Positions 37,951 to 46,777 of a stretch of DNA of 64,000 nucleotides are shown here, in pieces (within the stretch, counting starts at the first letter, position 1; each line of letters begins with the position of its first letter). The stretch is from Dongia sedimenti. Its GTDB lineage: Bacteria; Pseudomonadota; Alphaproteobacteria; Dongiales; Dongiaceae. Where the stretch lies: contig JAUYVI010000001.1 of assembly GCA_030715195.1 (NCBI GenBank), forward strand, positions 434,001 to 498,000. Direction: 5' to 3'. The notes beneath the pieces were generated by a model, which was not told the origin of the DNA, did no database searches, and was given only the letters and a program-made list of their open reading frames with translations. Both the position numbers and the translations under genes were made by a program.

Positions 37951-37983
37951 ACGGGCCGGCAGCGATGCCGGCCCGTTTGTCTT
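37951..37983 (+). terminator. Rho-independent terminator of the Cache chemoreceptor gene
   Basis: Ten-base stem ACGGGCCGGC (37951-37960) pairs with 37967-37976 around a 6-nt loop and is followed by TTGTCTT. It lies 22 bp after the stop and before the convergent lipoprotein gene. Confidence 0.85.
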
Positions 37984-37988
37984 GGACC

Positions 37989-38234
37989 TCAGCCGTGGCC
38001 GTGCATACCGCCACCGTGATATCCCGACCCATAGTGATGGTCGTAGAAGCTGTGGTGGTAATAGCCATAGTGGTCATAGTCGAAGTGGTCATACGGATCG
38101 ACGAACACTTCTGACGGTTCTGTCGCATAGACCGTGCCGGTATAGGGCGCGGGCTCGACGGTGCAGCCGGCAAGGATTGCCGCGGCTGCTGCAATCGCCG
38201 CAACGGATGCGGCTTTCCTGAACGCCGCCAACAT
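37989..38234 (-). CDS. Small His/Tyr-rich lipoprotein
   Basis: An 81-residue protein with a lipoprotein signal (hydrophobic helix ending in lipobox LAGC, Cys near residue 23). The mature part of about 58 residues is dominated by Tyr, His, Asp and Gly; the last 34 contain about ten His in YDHFDY, YYHHSFYDHHY and GMHGHG blocks. Such tails suggest metal binding (inference). ATG 38234 matches the signal peptide start; the frame opens earlier without sense. A second His-rich lipoprotein gene lies 164 bp upstream on the same strand. Confidence 0.8.
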   Translation of the reverse strand: MLAAFRKAASVAAIAAAAAILAGCTVEPAPYTGTVYATEPSEVFVDPYDHFDYDHYGYYHHSFYDHHYGSGYHGGGMHGHG

Positions 38235-38398
38235 GGTTGCTTCTCCATCTCGACTGTGCCGGCGCGCCTCATCCCTCGACCGGCCGGCTCTCATCTTATT
38301 TACGGAGCACGCGAGCGAAGCGACGATCACGATCCGCTGATCGATCCGAAGAAGCCGGACTCGCACAGGTTCCGGACAGCTTCGGCAAGTTCACGCGG

Positions 38399-38620
38399 TC
38401 AGTGCCAGTGATGGCCCCCGCCATGCCAGCCGGTGTCGGGCCCGCTGTTCCAGTCACCATCATTGTTCCAGTGGTGACGGCGGTGCCCGTCGCCGCGATG
38501 GTCCCCATCCACCGGGACCACGCAGGCGGAGAGGCTGAGCACGGTCAGCATCAGCGCCGCGGCCAGACCCGGTTTGCGCAACGCCTTCCCGGGTCGCGCC
38601 GGGGTCTTGTTCTTGTCCAT
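38399..38620 (-). CDS. Small His/Trp/Gly-rich lipoprotein
   Basis: A 73-residue protein with basic N-terminus, hydrophobic core and lipobox LSAC (Cys near 33). The mature C-terminus is rich in His, Asp, Gly and Trp, including GDGHRRHHW and WHGGGHHWH. The ATG follows an excellent GGAGGA site. Function unknown; the composition suggests an envelope metal-binding or stress lipoprotein. It is the upstream member of a tandem pair with the gene ending at 37989, although the two share architecture rather than sequence. Confidence 0.8.
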   Translation of the reverse strand: MDKNKTPARPGKALRKPGLAAALMLTVLSLSACVVPVDGDHRGDGHRRHHWNNDGDWNSGPDTGWHGGGHHWH

Positions 38621-38811
38621 AGAGTCCTCCATCCGGCGGTAATTCCGCTGCCCCAACGGCCCGGTGCCGCCGTCATCGCCCAGCAATGTCACGTAAGCTC
38701 GGTGTCAGCACGGCGATCACGAACCGCTGAAGGGCCTCACGAAATCGGGATTGCTCGGCGCGCCGACATCTGTTTTTGCTGATGTCGAAAGACGCATGGG
38801 AGGTTCGCGCC

Positions 38812-39444
38812 ATGATTTCGTTTCATCTCTGGCTTGCCTTTGCCGCAGCCGCTGCGGTGGTTATCGCCATCCCCGGTCCGACGACGCTGATGGTGACCGG
38901 CCATGCGATGAGCTCCGGCACCCGGGTCGCCTTGGCGAGCCTGCTGGGCGTGGCCCTGGGCGATTTCACGGCGATCGCCTGCTCGGTGCTGGGCCTCGGC
39001 GCGGTCCTGGCGGCCTCGGCCGAAGCCTTCACCGTTCTGAAGTGGGTCGGCGCCGCCTATCTGATCTATCTCGGCATCAGGCTCTGGCGTGCCCCGGCGG
39101 TGCCGCTCGGCACGGCGGCTGCGGGGCGGGATGGGCGCCGCAGCATGCGACGCGCGATCGCCCAGTCCTTCTCGGTGACCGTCCTCAATCCCAAGGGCCT
39201 GCTGTTCTTCGCGGCCTTCCTGCCGCAGTTCATCGACCCGCATCGCGCGGTGCTGCCGCAGGTCGTCGTCCTCGCATTGACCTTCGAGGTGCTCGCCGCC
39301 GGCAGCCTCGCCCTCTATGTCTTCATGATGGCGCGGGCGCGGCGGCTGATGGAGTCGCCGCGTGCGATCAAGATCATGAACCGCGCCGGCGGCACGATGC
39401 TGATCGGGGCCGGGCTGCTGACGGCCTCCTTGCGACGCAGCTAG
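38812..39444 (+). CDS. LysE/RhtB family exporter
   Basis: A 210-aa inner-membrane exporter with about six helices. The N-terminus shows the family motif VVIAIPGPTTLMVTGHAMSSGTR followed by LLGVALGD, and the middle has NPKGLLFFAAFLPQFID. LysE/RhtB proteins export amino acids such as lysine, homoserine or threonine; the substrate is unknown. The ATG at 38812 has GGGAGG eight bases before. It lies 89 bp before a GST gene on the same strand. Confidence 0.9.
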   Translation: MISFHLWLAFAAAAAVVIAIPGPTTLMVTGHAMSSGTRVALASLLGVALGDFTAIACSVLGLGAVLAASAEAFTVLKWVGAAYLIYLGIRLWRAPAVPLGTAAAGRDGRRSMRRAIAQSFSVTVLNPKGLLFFAAFLPQFIDPHRAVLPQVVVLALTFEVLAAGSLALYVFMMARARRLMESPRAIKIMNRAGGTMLIGAGLLTASLRRS

Positions 39445-39533
39445 AGCTTATTCCCCACGCAGAAAATGGGCGAAAGCCGGGCATGCCTCGGCTATCAATG
39501 CGCCGGGTTGCTTCACTCGGGTGGGACACGATC

Positions 39534-40178
39534 ATGGCATTGACGTTCTATTACGGCTCCGGTTCGCCTTATGCGTGGAAGGTCTGGCTGGCGCTCGAAC
39601 ACAAGGGGATTCCCTACGAGGCGAAGCGCCTCACCTTTGATCCCGATCAGACCAAGACGCCCGAATACCTGAAGGTCAACCCGCGCGGCCGCGTGCCGGC
39701 GATCGTCGATGACGGCTTTGCGCTTTCGGAATCGAATGCCATCGTCGAGTATCTGGAGGAGCGCTATCCGGAGAAGCCGCTGCTTCCGAAGGATGCGAAG
39801 GCACGGGCCGTCGCGCGGCGATTGATCGCCGAGGCCGGCGGCGATCTGGAGAAGGCACTCAACCCCTTCATCGACGCGACGCTCTACACCAAGCCGGAGG
39901 CGCGCGATCCGAAGCGTGTCGCCGAAACCCGCGCCGAGGTCGATCGGGAATTGGCGCGCTGGGAAGATGCGCTGACCGGCGACTTCTTCGCCGGCGCGGT
40001 CGGCCTGGTCGATTACACGGTGTTCCCCTGGATCCGCATGCTGCCGCGGATCGAGGCGCGCGCGCCGGGCCTCGGTTACAAGCCGGCGGACCTTCCGCCG
40101 AAGCTCGCCGCCTGGCTCGCGCGCATCGAAAAGCTGCCCTATTACGACCGGACCTATCCGCCGCACTGGCGCGGATAA
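39534..40178 (+). CDS. Glutathione S-transferase family protein
   Basis: A 214-aa GST. The N-terminal thioredoxin-like domain reads LTFYYGSGSPYAWKVWLALEHKGIPYEAKRL, with the catalytic Ser or Tyr region at SGSPYAWK, VNPRGRVPAIVDDG, and the glutathione-binding ESNAIVEYLEERYP. The helical C-terminal domain contains GLVDYTVFPW. The start is the ATG at 39534; the open frame continues upstream but does not read as protein. The reaction partner is unknown. The gene converges on the hybrid kinase gene with a 6-bp gap. Confidence 0.92.
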   Translation: MALTFYYGSGSPYAWKVWLALEHKGIPYEAKRLTFDPDQTKTPEYLKVNPRGRVPAIVDDGFALSESNAIVEYLEERYPEKPLLPKDAKARAVARRLIAEAGGDLEKALNPFIDATLYTKPEARDPKRVAETRAEVDRELARWEDALTGDFFAGAVGLVDYTVFPWIRMLPRIEARAPGLGYKPADLPPKLAAWLARIEKLPYYDRTYPPHWRG

Positions 40179-40184
40179 GCCCTT

Positions 40185-42845
40185 TCAAGCCTTCCCGGCG
40201 GTCACTTCGAGCAAAGCCTGGCGCAGATCGCGGAGCTTCGGCGGCTTGCTCAGCACCCGATCGACATGCGCCGGCGCTTCGTCGTCGTCGATCAGCCGTT
40301 GACCCCACCCGGTCAGCAGGATGATCGGGGTGTCCGGCGAATCCGCCTTGATCGCCGCGGCCACCTTGCGGCCGTCGATGTTCGGCATGCCGAGATCGGT
40401 GATGACCGCGGCAACCGGGCGTCCGGCGCGCTGCGCGTCGCGGAAAGCGGTGATGCCGTCATCTCCGCCATTGGCGGTGGTGACGGCGTGGCCGTCGTTT
40501 TCCAGGATGACGCGCAGGGTCTGCAGCAGGATCGGATCGTCGTCGATGACCAACAGGGGCAGGCGTTGCGGCCGCTCCGGCTCCGCGCTGTCGCCGGTCG
40601 CTTTGGTCCGCGCCGGATCGATGGCGGGGAAGACCATGCGCATCGTGGTGCCGCGGCCGACCGTGCTGTCGATCTCGAGATCGGCGCCGTGGCGCTGCAG
40701 GACGCCGTAGACCATCGCGAGGCCGAGGCCGGTCCCTCGCTCGCCCTTGGTGGTAAAGAAAGGTTCGAGGCAGCGGCGGCGCGTCTCGTCGTCCATGCCG
40801 GCGCCGGTATCGCGCACTTCGCAGTGGATCTTCGGCGCCCGCCCTTCGGTGGCTGGCTCCGCGGTGGTCGCCAGCACCATTCTGCCGCCGTTCGGCATGG
40901 CATCGACCGCATTGAGCAGCAGATTGATCAGTGCCTCGCGGATTTCGCTTTCCACGCCCTGCATGGGCGGCAGGTCGGCGGCGAGATCGAGCTTCATCTC
41001 GACCACGATGCCGCGTTGCATCGGCATGTCGTGCCAGCGGGCACGGGTCAGATCGACCACCTGCCGGACGAGATCGTTCAGCGCGATCGGCGCCAGGTTC
41101 ACCTGCGCGTCGTGCTGGCGGTAGAATTCCCGCATCCGGGCCACGGTCTGCGTGACGTCGCCGATCGCGCGGTGCACCACGCCGAGCAGCTCGCGGCTGG
41201 TCGCCGACAGCGTCTTGTCGTCCTCCAGCAGGGCTTCGGTGTAGAGCGAGGCCGGGGTCAGCGCGTTGTTGATGTCATGGGCGATGCCGCTCGCCATTTG
41301 GCCGAGCACCCGAAGCCGTTCCTGCTGGATCACCGATTGCTGCGACAGGCGGAGATCGTCATACGCCCGCTGCAGCGCGCCGTGGAGCTGAGCCTGATGC
41401 GCGGCCAGCGCCACATGCTCGCTGAGCTGGCGCAGGAACTCGCACTCGGCGCTGGAGAAGGAATTGGCTTCCCGTCGTGCCGCGATCAGCACGCCGAACA
41501 CCGTGCTTTCGACCTGCAGCGGCGCCAGGACCATGGCGTGAAGTCCGCCCTGCAGCAGGCGTTGCGGGAACGGGAACTGCAGCGCCGTCAGATCCGGCTC
41601 GTAAACCAGGCGGCCGGTCAGGCAGCGTGAAAGCCCGTTGGCGTCGATCGCGATCCTGGCGCGCTCCGGCATCGCCAGGGCCATGGCCGTGCCCAGGCTC
41701 CGCGTGCCGACGCCCGACACCGTCAGCACATGGTCCGCCGGATCATAGAGGCAAAGCGTGCAGAAATCGGCGGGCAACTCGTCCTCGACGCTCCGGATCA
41801 CCACCTGAAAGATGCTGGCAAGGTCCTGGCGTTCGCCGATCGCGCGTGTGACTTGATGGAGCAGGTTCAGGCGCTCGAGATGGGTGCGGAGCCTGCGGTC
41901 GGTTTCCCGAAGAGATTCTTCCACCCGCCGGCGCTCTTCGTTCTCCGCGGTCAGGGAGCGGTTGAGCGTCTCGAGCTGGACGGTCCGTTCCGCAACACGG
42001 CGCTCGAGCTCCGCGTTCAGCCGGCTCAAGGCGCGCTCGGCCTGGATACGCTCCTGCATGTCGCGCGACGCCATTCGCATCACGGCCAGCATGAGCACGA
42101 GATAGCCGGTGACGCGGCTGAGATGCGCCACCATCGCCAGGTCGTCGTTGCCGGCCGCGGAATAAAGAAACGCCGTATTGCCGACCGCGAGGATGAGAGC
42201 CATGGCCGCGATCGGCGGAAGTTTCCGCTCCAAATCGCGCATGCGCCACGCCACCCAGGCAATACCGGCCCAGAGCATCGGCACGCCGATCTGCGCCGGC
42301 CGGGTGATTCCGAGCGGGATGCCGGGCAGGTTGACCGGTATGTACTGAAAGACGGCGTACAGGACAGCGCCGAGCAAAGCGAGGCCCGGCAGGAACCACG
42401 GCATCGGTCGTTCTCCGCGCAACAGACGCCAGATCGCCAGCCCGATCCCGATTGGCAGGAGATAGGCGGAAGGCGACCAGGTCGTCGGGCGCAGCCAGTT
42501 GGGCAATGCCAGCAACGGCAGGATGTCGTCCCACCATTCGATGGTGGCGGTCACATGGAGGAATTCGAAGGTGGCCGCGACCGCGAAGCTGGCGGCGAGC
42601 CAGAGCGGAAAGCCGCGTTCGATTCGGCGGCCGATATCCAGAAGCAGCGCGGCCAGCACCACCGACAGGAAGAACATGCCGGTGTCGAGCATCGTGTGAA
42701 GCTCAGGATACTCATGCCGTCCGAGCACCAGCAGGATCGTGGCGACGACGACAAAGACCAGGAAGGGCAGGACGAAGCTGCGCGAGAATACCGCCGTGCC
42801 GGACTTGGTCTCCTGGCCGTTCAGTCTATCGATCTCGCCGACCAT
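40185..42845 (-). CDS. Hybrid sensor histidine kinase with MASE-like membrane sensor, GAF and receiver
   Basis: An 886-aa protein. Residues about 20-255 hold six to eight TM helices forming a MASE-type sensor (RHEYPELHTMLDTGMFFLS). A coiled coil (265-330), a GAF domain (about 345-490), HisKA with GIAHDINNAL (phosphorylated His), and an ATPase domain with LINLLLNAVDAM (N box), DTGAGMDDE and GTGLGLAMVYG follow. The C-terminal receiver (about 765-885) has VITDLGMPNIDG. ATG 42845 is chosen for its GGGA site and position before TM1; the frame runs 43 codons further up. It is divergent from a lone receiver gene, its likely partner. Confidence 0.92.
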   Translation of the reverse strand: MVGEIDRLNGQETKSGTAVFSRSFVLPFLVFVVVATILLVLGRHEYPELHTMLDTGMFFLSVVLAALLLDIGRRIERGFPLWLAASFAVAATFEFLHVTATIEWWDDILPLLALPNWLRPTTWSPSAYLLPIGIGLAIWRLLRGERPMPWFLPGLALLGAVLYAVFQYIPVNLPGIPLGITRPAQIGVPMLWAGIAWVAWRMRDLERKLPPIAAMALILAVGNTAFLYSAAGNDDLAMVAHLSRVTGYLVLMLAVMRMASRDMQERIQAERALSRLNAELERRVAERTVQLETLNRSLTAENEERRRVEESLRETDRRLRTHLERLNLLHQVTRAIGERQDLASIFQVVIRSVEDELPADFCTLCLYDPADHVLTVSGVGTRSLGTAMALAMPERARIAIDANGLSRCLTGRLVYEPDLTALQFPFPQRLLQGGLHAMVLAPLQVESTVFGVLIAARREANSFSSAECEFLRQLSEHVALAAHQAQLHGALQRAYDDLRLSQQSVIQQERLRVLGQMASGIAHDINNALTPASLYTEALLEDDKTLSATSRELLGVVHRAIGDVTQTVARMREFYRQHDAQVNLAPIALNDLVRQVVDLTRARWHDMPMQRGIVVEMKLDLAADLPPMQGVESEIREALINLLLNAVDAMPNGGRMVLATTAEPATEGRAPKIHCEVRDTGAGMDDETRRRCLEPFFTTKGERGTGLGLAMVYGVLQRHGADLEIDSTVGRGTTMRMVFPAIDPARTKATGDSAEPERPQRLPLLVIDDDPILLQTLRVILENDGHAVTTANGGDDGITAFRDAQRAGRPVAAVITDLGMPNIDGRKVAAAIKADSPDTPIILLTGWGQRLIDDDEAPAHVDRVLSKPPKLRDLRQALLEVTAGKA

Positions 42846-43101
42846 CAACGTCCCACGCTGTTCCTGTCCCGGGTCGATTAACCCCGCCGGCGGCCTAAAG
42901 GTCCTAGGACATCTTACCGTATGCTGGAATCCGAGCCGTTCAGAAAAACACCGACCGACGCGAAATTTATACAATTATTTTAATAATATACATGACCTTG
43001 GCAGACTGTAATCGGGAATAGTAGGCCTTGAGCAGTCGCTTGATTTACAGCAGGCTGTGTCGAACGGTGCCCGCCGGGTACCTAAGGATATTGGGACGCA
43101 T

Positions 43102-43482
43102 ATGAACGACGGCGCGAGCATCCTCCTCGTCGATGACAATGACGATGCGCGGGTCACGGTCGCACGGATCCTGGAGATGGCGGGCTACAGCGTCGCTCAG
43201 GCGCCGAATGCCAAGGCGGCCAGCGCGCTGCTGAAGGAGCGGGTGCCTGACCTCGTGATCACCGACATCTTCATGCCGGAAGGGGACGGGTTCGAGATGC
43301 TGAACGAACTCCGCGACCGCGAACCCAAGATCCCGGTGATTGCCATCTCCGGCGGCGGGATCCAGCAGGGGCTGGACGTCCTGGCCATCGCCGGGCGGCT
43401 GGGAGCAAAGCGCGTGCTCTACAAACCCTTCGCCCGCCGCCAATTGCTCGACACCATCGCCGAGGCGCTGGCCCCAGTATAG
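43102..43482 (+). CDS. Single-domain response regulator
   Basis: A 126-aa receiver without output domain. Key residues are the acidic pair in LLVDDNDDA, phospho-Asp in LVITDIFMPEGDG, Ser in AISGGG and Lys in LYKPFARRQL. Lone receivers act in phosphorelays or directly on targets such as motors. Divergent placement with the hybrid kinase (256 bp apart) suggests they work together. The ATG at 43102 fits the domain boundary. Confidence 0.92.
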   Translation: MNDGASILLVDDNDDARVTVARILEMAGYSVAQAPNAKAASALLKERVPDLVITDIFMPEGDGFEMLNELRDREPKIPVIAISGGGIQQGLDVLAIAGRLGAKRVLYKPFARRQLLDTIAEALAPV

Positions 43483-43486
43483 ACCG

Positions 43487-43708
43487 CTATCGGCCCAGCC
43501 AATCGGTTGGCCGCGGATCGGCCGGATCGCGCGACGCCCGGTCGAGCCCGATATCGCGCAGCAGGTAATCCGGCCATGCGTCCAGATGCAGCCGCGTTGC
43601 GCGGCCGGGAAAGAGGCGGGACAGGCCCAGCCTGAGCCCCGCAAAGAGTCCCCCGACCGTGCCGTTGCGGTGCGAATGACCCCGGGAAAGATCTGTCATC
43701 TCGGCCAT
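43487..43708 (-). CDS. DUF1127 (YjiS-like) small basic protein
   Basis: A 73-residue protein whose C-terminal half carries the DUF1127 motif AWPDYLLRDIGLDRASRDPA. Such Arg-rich short proteins in alphaproteobacteria affect small-RNA turnover, phosphate and carbon metabolism or stress (Agrobacterium and Rhodobacter work). ATG 43708 has a GGAGGGAG site. It diverges from the LysR gene and ends 4 bp from the convergent receiver gene. Confidence 0.85.
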   Translation of the reverse strand: MAEMTDLSRGHSHRNGTVGGLFAGLRLGLSRLFPGRATRLHLDAWPDYLLRDIGLDRASRDPADPRPTDWLGR

Positions 43709-43866
43709 TGTGTTCTCCCTCCAGCCGCGGCGAGCCATAGCTGCCTTTATGCTGATGGAAGGAAATTGGCCTCGACAGCCAGCTTCTACAAAGCGATTGT
43801 CAGGGGAAGAGCATAAGGTGACCTTATGAATGGTTGCCCGCTGCATTGGACCCGTGTGGATTGGCC

Positions 43867-44775
43867 ATGCCGAAGGATACCGAGCCCGGCTTTCGCCCGG
43901 TGCTGCCGCCGCTGACCGCCGTCCGCGCCTTCGAAGCCGCGGCCCGGCATCAGAGCTTCACCAAGGCCGCCGCCGAATTGGGCATGACCCAGGCCGCGGT
44001 GAGCTATCAGGTGAAGGTGCTGGAGGATCGCTTGGGCAAGCCGCTGTTCCGCCGCTTGCCGAAGAAGGTCGAGCTCTCGGAGACCGGGCGCCGGCTGGCG
44101 CCGGCCGTGGCCTCGGCCTTCCAGGGGCTGCACGCCGCGTTCGCCGAGCTGCGCGAGACCGACGACGCGGTGCTGGCGGTGACCGCGGTGCATACCTTCG
44201 CGACCAACTGGCTGGTGCCGCGCCTCGGCGCCTTCCAGCAACAGCATCCGGAGATCGCCGTCCGGATCGATCTCTCCAGCCGCAATGTCGATTTCACCCG
44301 CGAGGATTTCGATCTCGGCATCCGCGGCGGGCGCGGGAAATGGCCGGGGCTGCAAGCCCACGCCCTGATCCCGATCGCCTTCACGCCGCTTTGCAGTCCC
44401 GATTTTCTCGCGCGGCACGGGCCATGGGCCGCGCCCATCGATATGCTGAAGGCGCCGCGGCTGGACGCGCATGACGAATGGTGGCGGCTTTGGTGCCAGG
44501 CGGCCGGTGTCCCGCACACGCCCCCCGCCGGGCCCTCCAACGTCTCGCTCGACGTGCAATCGCTGCTCGGTACCGCGGCGATTGCCGGGCAGGGGGTGGC
44601 GATGCTGATGCCGGCCTTCTTCGCCGGCGACCTTGCCGCCGGCCGGCTGGTGCAGCCGTTCCCCCTGATGGCGACCGATGACACCGCCTACTGGCTGGTC
44701 TATCCGGAAGGGCGCAAGAATGTGCGCAAGATCCGCGCCTTTCGCGACTGGATCCTGGCGGAGCTGAAGCAATGA
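43867..44775 (+). CDS. LysR-family transcriptional regulator, GcvA-like
   Basis: A 302-aa regulator. The winged HTH (about 15-75) reads AVRAFEAAARHQSFTKAAAELGMTQAAVSYQVKVLEDRLG, and the effector domain with WLVPRLGAFQQQHPEI and DFDLGIRGGRGKWPG is that of the GcvA/AmpR group. Its stop overlaps the ATG of the MbfA-like iron exporter (ATGA), which is unusual for LysR genes and suggests it controls or senses with that transporter. The divergent DUF1127 gene is another possible target. Confidence 0.9.
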   Translation: MPKDTEPGFRPVLPPLTAVRAFEAAARHQSFTKAAAELGMTQAAVSYQVKVLEDRLGKPLFRRLPKKVELSETGRRLAPAVASAFQGLHAAFAELRETDDAVLAVTAVHTFATNWLVPRLGAFQQQHPEIAVRIDLSSRNVDFTREDFDLGIRGGRGKWPGLQAHALIPIAFTPLCSPDFLARHGPWAAPIDMLKAPRLDAHDEWWRLWCQAAGVPHTPPAGPSNVSLDVQSLLGTAAIAGQGVAMLMPAFFAGDLAAGRLVQPFPLMATDDTAYWLVYPEGRKNVRKIRAFRDWILAELKQ

Positions 44776-45920
44776 CCGACGCACAGAAGCCTGAAGATTC
44801 CGGAGCCCAGGCGGCGCGCTATCGCGCCAACCTTCAGGGCGAGATCGACGGCGCCCAGCTTTACCGCACGCTGGCCGAGGTGGAAGCCAATCCGCAGGTC
44901 GCCGAAGTCTACCGCAAGCTGGCGGCGATCGAGGAGGCGCATGCCGATCTCTGGCGTCGTCAGCTGGCCCGAATCGGCAAGCGCGCCGGCCCGCTGCGGC
45001 CTGCATTCCGGACCCGGGCGCTGGCCTTTCTCGCGCGACGCTTCGGGCCTGCTTTCGTGCTGCCGGTCATCAACACGCTGGAGCACGCTGACAGCGGCCA
45101 CTACGACTCGCAGCCCGAAGCCGTCGCCGGCGGCTTGCCTCGGGCCGAGCGCAGCCATGCCCGTGTGCTCGAGGCGATTGCCGGCGGGTCGAAGGGTGGG
45201 CTGCCGGGGGCGACCCTGGCGCGCATCGAAGGCCGGCATCGCAGCGGCGGCAATGCCTTGCGCGCCGCGGTGCTCGGCGCCAATGACGGCCTCGTCTCCA
45301 ATCTCAGCCTCATCACCGGCGTTGCCGGCGCCCAGGCCGACAGCCAGGTGCTGCTGGTGACGGGGCTCGCCGGCCTGGTTGCCGGGGCCTGCTCCATGGC
45401 GATGGGCGAGTGGCTCTCCGTCACCAGTTCGCGCGAACTCTATGCGTCGCAGATCGCCACCGAGGCCGAAGAGCTGGAACTGGCGCCCGACGAGGAGAAA
45501 GAGGAACTGCTGCTGATCTACCAGGCGAAAGGCCTGCCCGAGGCGCAGGCGCGCGCCTTGGCGGATCGCCTCATCTCCAACAAGGAGACTGCGCTCGACA
45601 CGCTGGCGCGCGAGGAGCTCGGCATCGATCCGGACGAGCTCGGCGGCTCCGCATGGACCGCCGCCGGCTCATCCTTCTGCCTGTTCGCGGTCGGCGCGAT
45701 CTTTCCGGTGATCGGCTTCTTCTTCCTGAGCGGCGATCCCGCGATCTGGACCGGCATCGGCTTGAGCGCGCTCGCCCTGTTCGCGATCGGCGCGGGGACC
45801 AGCCTGTTCACCGGCCGCGGCCTGCTGTTCTCCGGATCGCGGCAGCTGGCGATCGGACTCGCCGCGGCCGGCGTAACCTATGCTATTGGACGTGCGATCG
45901 GGGTGAGCTTGGGCGGGTGA
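44772..45920 (+). CDS. MbfA-like ferritin/VIT fusion iron exporter
   Basis: A 382-aa fusion. The N-terminal erythrin (ferritin-like) domain (1-150) has di-iron ligands Glu24, Glu54/His57 (IEEAHADLW), Glu104 and Glu126/His129 (AERSHARVL). The C-terminal VIT1/CCC1 domain (about 155-382) begins LRAAVLGANDGLVSNLSLITGVAGA, then GACSMAMGEWLSVTSSRELY and four further hydrophobic segments. MbfA of Bradyrhizobium and Agrobacterium exports iron under high-iron or acid stress, and Irr or Fur usually represses it. Here it is coupled to a LysR gene instead; no Irr box was searched rigorously. Confidence 0.88.
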   Translation: MTDAQKPEDSGAQAARYRANLQGEIDGAQLYRTLAEVEANPQVAEVYRKLAAIEEAHADLWRRQLARIGKRAGPLRPAFRTRALAFLARRFGPAFVLPVINTLEHADSGHYDSQPEAVAGGLPRAERSHARVLEAIAGGSKGGLPGATLARIEGRHRSGGNALRAAVLGANDGLVSNLSLITGVAGAQADSQVLLVTGLAGLVAGACSMAMGEWLSVTSSRELYASQIATEAEELELAPDEEKEELLLIYQAKGLPEAQARALADRLISNKETALDTLAREELGIDPDELGGSAWTAAGSSFCLFAVGAIFPVIGFFFLSGDPAIWTGIGLSALALFAIGAGTSLFTGRGLLFSGSRQLAIGLAAAGVTYAIGRAIGVSLGG

Positions 45921-45924
45921 CACG

Positions 45925-46170
45925 ATGAAGGACGTCGTTATCAAGATTGCCGAGATCTATGTGCCCGCCTCGAAGCGCGCGCCGATCGATCCGGACAAGG
46001 TCAATGCACTGGCCGAGAGCATCGCGGAGGTCGGTCAGCAATCGCCGATCCTGGTGCGGCCCGACAAGCAGCGCTACGTGCTGGTCAGCGGGCTGCATCG
46101 CCTCGAAGCCTGCAAGGCCTTGGGCGAGACCACGGTGAAGGCCAATCTGGTCCAGGCGGCAAAGTACTGA
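45925..46170 (+). CDS. Tiny stand-alone ParB/Srx-like domain protein
   Basis: An 81-residue protein with the ParB N-terminal (sulfiredoxin-like) fold pattern. IPVS-like VPASKRAPIDPDKVNALAESIAEVGQQSPILVRPD is followed by YVLVSGLHRLEACKALG, the phosphate/CTP-binding box (GxHRxEA). The HTH and dimer domains of true ParB are absent, so it is not a partition protein. It starts 4 bp after the iron exporter gene and is probably in the same operon. Function unknown. Confidence 0.78.
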   Translation: MKDVVIKIAEIYVPASKRAPIDPDKVNALAESIAEVGQQSPILVRPDKQRYVLVSGLHRLEACKALGETTVKANLVQAAKY

Positions 46171-46186
46171 GCAAGGGCGTGCGCGG

Positions 46187-46768
46187 ATGACCATCGATCT
46201 GTTGTTTCACCGCGACCGCTCCTGCCTGGTCGTCATCGACGTCCAGCAATACTTTCTGGCGAAGCTGCCGCTCGATCAGCGTGCGCCGTTGGTGGCGCGC
46301 ATCGCCTGGCTGATGCGGGTCGCCGGCGCGCTGCAGATTCCGATCATCGCCACCGCCGAGGACATGGCGCAGGATGGTCCGCTGGTTCCGGAACTGGCGG
46401 CGTTGCTGCCCGAGGGCCAGTCGGTCTTCGACAAGATGGTGTTCGGCCTTGCCGACCAGGCCGACATTCGGGCCGCGGTCGCCGCGTGCGGACGAAGCGA
46501 GTTCGTTCTGGTCGGCCTGGAGACCGATGTCTGTATCGCGCATTCGGCGCTCGGTCTCGCCGCCGCGCGCCACCGGGTCGCCGTCCTGGAGGATGGCTGC
46601 GGTTCGCCGCCGCCGCACCACGCGGCGGGGCTGGATCGCCTGCGCAATGCCGGCGTCACGGTGACGACGATCAAGGGCATGCATTACGAGTGGGTGCGCG
46701 ACCTCGCCACGCTCGCAAAACTCAAAGCTGCGATCGGAACGGAACTGCCTGCGGGACTGACGCTCTGA
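46187..46768 (+). CDS. Isochorismatase-like cysteine hydrolase
   Basis: A 193-aa hydrolase of the isochorismatase/nicotinamidase fold. The catalytic triad is visible as Asp in VVIDVQQYF, Lys in FDKMVFGL and Cys in LETDVCIAHSALGL. The cis-peptide region LVGLETD fits. Family substrates are amides or isochorismate; this short type often has unknown function. It starts 16 bp after the ParB-like gene, so it probably belongs to the same operon, and it converges on the AraC gene. Confidence 0.9.
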   Translation: MTIDLLFHRDRSCLVVIDVQQYFLAKLPLDQRAPLVARIAWLMRVAGALQIPIIATAEDMAQDGPLVPELAALLPEGQSVFDKMVFGLADQADIRAAVAACGRSEFVLVGLETDVCIAHSALGLAAARHRVAVLEDGCGSPPPHHAAGLDRLRNAGVTVTTIKGMHYEWVRDLATLAKLKAAIGTELPAGLTL

Positions 46769-46777
46769 CGCGGGAGG

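Noticed and set aside
45925..46170. Chromosome or plasmid partition gene parB
   Set aside because: Only 81 residues with the N-terminal fold; HTH and dimerisation domains and a parA gene are missing.
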